NCBI GenBank assembly: GCA_001657385.1
Contig: LYSZ01000002.1
Location: forward strand, 62,001-126,000
DNA: 64,000 nt
Origin: Parvularcula sp. BBD 1991-13
Lineage (GTDB): Bacteria > Pseudomonadota > Alphaproteobacteria > Caulobacterales > Parvularculaceae
Reading direction: 5' to 3'
The notes below the pieces were generated by a model. The model was not told where the DNA came from. It saw nothing but the letters and a program-made list of their open reading frames with translations, and did not search any database. The position numbers were made by a program, and so were the translations under genes. Positions 62,763 to 64,000 of this stretch are shown here, piece after piece. Positions within the stretch are counted from its first letter, which is position 1. Every line of letters starts with the position of its first letter.

Positions 62763-64000
62763 CTAGCCTTCCGCCATCATCAGGCTCGGCAGGCTTCCCA
62801 TATCCGCGCCGGCTTCGCGCATCAGGAAATTGCGCAAGGGGCCGACCCGGCCGACGGCGGACATGCCGAGATCGCGCGCCAGGCGCAACGGACCGAGATC
62901 GTTTGAGAACAGACGATTGAGGAAATCCATGCCGAGCGCAAGCGCCATGGAATCGAACCGCCGCCAGCGCTGATACTCTTGCAGGACCGTCAGCGACCCG
63001 ATATCGAGGCCCACATCGCGCCCCTCGCGCAGGACGTCCGCCAGCGCGGCGATATCCTTGACGCCGAGATTGAACCCCTGCCCGGCGATGGGATGCACCG
63101 CGCGGGCCGCGTCGCCGATCAGGGCCAGCCGCGGCGCGGCGTAACGCTGCGCCAGCGTGAAGGCGAACGGGTAGGACCAGCGCGGGCCGGCGAGCCGAAG
63201 TTCGCCGAGATGCGCGCCGAAACGCTGGCGGAGGGCGCCGAGAAACGCGGCGTCGTCCAGCGCCATATAGGCGGGGGCGGCCTCCTCGCGCTCGGTCCAG
63301 ACGATCGAGGATCGGTTTTGCGTCATCGGCAGGATCGCGAACGGACCCGAGGGCAGGAAAAACTCCTGCGCAACGCCCCGGTGCGGGCGCTCATGGGCGA
63401 CCGTCGCGACGATGCCTGTCTGTCCGCATCCCCAGTGGTGGGTCTTGATTTTCGCCTCCGCGCGCAGCGGGGACGACCGCCCGTCCGCCGCAATGATCAG
63501 CGACGCGACGATGTCGCGGCCGTTGTCGAGGCGCATAACGGCCGCGCCCCTGTCAAAGCGGGTCGCGACGCGCCGGGCCGGCGCGACCATCGTCACGCCG
63601 GGCGCCGTGTCGACGGCGTCGAACATCACGTCGCGCAGGCGCCGGTTCTCGACGATAAACCCCAAGGGCTGGTCCTCGCCAAGCTCGCGGCTGTCGAAAT
63701 GAAGGAAGAACGGCGACGCCCCGCCCCGGTCGAAACGGCTGTTCGCGCGCCCGTCGGTTACGAGAATGTCGCGTATGGGTTCGGCGTCCGGCTCGCCGCC
63801 GGCGCCGCATATCGCTTCCCACAGGCCGAGGCGCCTGAAGACCCGCGCCGATGCGTAGGAAATCGCCGAGGTTCGCCCGTCGAAGCCGGCGCCGCGCATC
63901 GTCGCGGGGTCCGTCGCGTCGATCAGGGCGCAGGAAAAGCCGCTGTCGGCCAGCGCCAGGGCGGCGAGCGATCCGGCAAGGCCGCCGCCTACAATTGCGA
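62763..64000 (-). CDS. UbiH/UbiF/Coq6 family FAD-dependent hydroxylase (N-terminus cut by window end)
   Basis: About 412 residues are visible; the frame is open through the window end. The FAD motif AIVGGGLAGSLAALALA is read upstream of the first in-window ATG (63899), so the real start lies just outside. The second conserved region, GDAARAVHPIAGQGFNLGVKDIAALADVL, is the DG/GDxxH motif of ubiquinone-biosynthesis monooxygenases, and the conserved middle DGRSSPLR is present. These enzymes hydroxylate the ubiquinone ring. Which ring position is modified cannot be inferred. Confidence 0.9.
   Translation of the reverse strand, partial: AIVGGGLAGSLAALALADSGFSCALIDATDPATMRGAGFDGRTSAISYASARVFRRLGLWEAICGAGGEPDAEPIRDILVTDGRANSRFDRGGASPFFLHFDSRELGEDQPLGFIVENRRLRDVMFDAVDTAPGVTMVAPARRVATRFDRGAAVMRLDNGRDIVASLIIAADGRSSPLRAEAKIKTHHWGCGQTGIVATVAHERPHRGVAQEFFLPSGPFAILPMTQNRSSIVWTEREEAAPAYMALDDAAFLGALRQRFGAHLGELRLAGPRWSYPFAFTLAQRYAAPRLALIGDAARAVHPIAGQGFNLGVKDIAALADVLREGRDVGLDIGSLTVLQEYQRWRRFDSMALALGMDFLNRLFSNDLGPLRLARDLGMSAVGRVGPLRNFLMREAGADMGSLPSLMMAEG

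Overview
This is a GC-rich, gene-dense chromosomal window from an alphaproteobacterium. The evidence is a CckA-type hybrid kinase, a CtrA box and GANTC (CcrM) sites in the likely replication origin, DUF3576 next to leuS, HemJ, Tim44-like and DUF6489 proteins, an iron-sulfur PhrB-type photolyase, and a GAAC-N7-GAAC SOS box. The gene content fits the Caulobacterales/Parvularculales/Hyphomonadaceae side of the class; the genus cannot be fixed from sequence alone. No tRNA, rRNA, CRISPR array, insertion sequence or prophage was seen.

Layout. 0-5 kb: a cell-envelope and DNA block (smr, mltA, tim44-like, fxsA, secB, dnaQ). 5-8 kb: cckA. 8-17 kb: metabolic and stress genes (amidohydrolase, patatin, DUF302, SDR plus FeS photolyase, ArsC, an OmpR-type regulator, YggS, a ThiE/TenI-like protein, VOC). 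17-24 kb: a porin, then DUF3576-leuS-lptE-holA. 24-32 kb: the segregation block, a leftward MFS-parB-parA-rsmG-mnmG group and mnmE, carrying six parS palindromes in 2.9 kb. 32-37 kb: accessory genes (quinone oxidoreductase, GDPD lipoprotein, a 55-residue membrane protein, MATE, GST). 37-43.5 kb: leftward rho-hemJ-hemE, a 400-bp gap read here as oriC, and rightward ppsR-maf-aroE-coaE. 43.5-51.4 kb: a DLH-type hydrolase, PfkB sugar kinase, a lipoprotein, an AmpG-like permease, a soluble hybrid kinase and YifB/ComM with an SOS box. 51.7-56.5 kb: a TIR-like/SUMF1 membrane fusion, a Slam outer-membrane translocator and a TbpB-like surface lipoprotein. 56.9-64 kb: dnaK-dnaJ, DUF3088, GNAT, dapB, an aspartic protease and a truncated UbiH-family hydroxylase.

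How it works together. The hemE-ppsR gap combines a full CtrA site, two adjacent GANTC sites and degenerate DnaA-box-like sequences. Flanking housekeeping genes point away from it on both sides, as expected for an origin. The parS cluster and parAB lie 10-14 kb away, and cckA, the head of the CtrA phosphorelay, is in the same window. The smr-to-dnaQ block normally follows coaE in related genomes; here it lies on the other side of the origin in inverted order, which suggests an origin-spanning rearrangement.

The least conventional region is 51.4-56.5 kb. A membrane protein joining a degenerate TIR-like domain to a SUMF1-type domain without its catalytic cysteines sits beside a Slam translocator, which faces its probable surface-lipoprotein client tail to tail.
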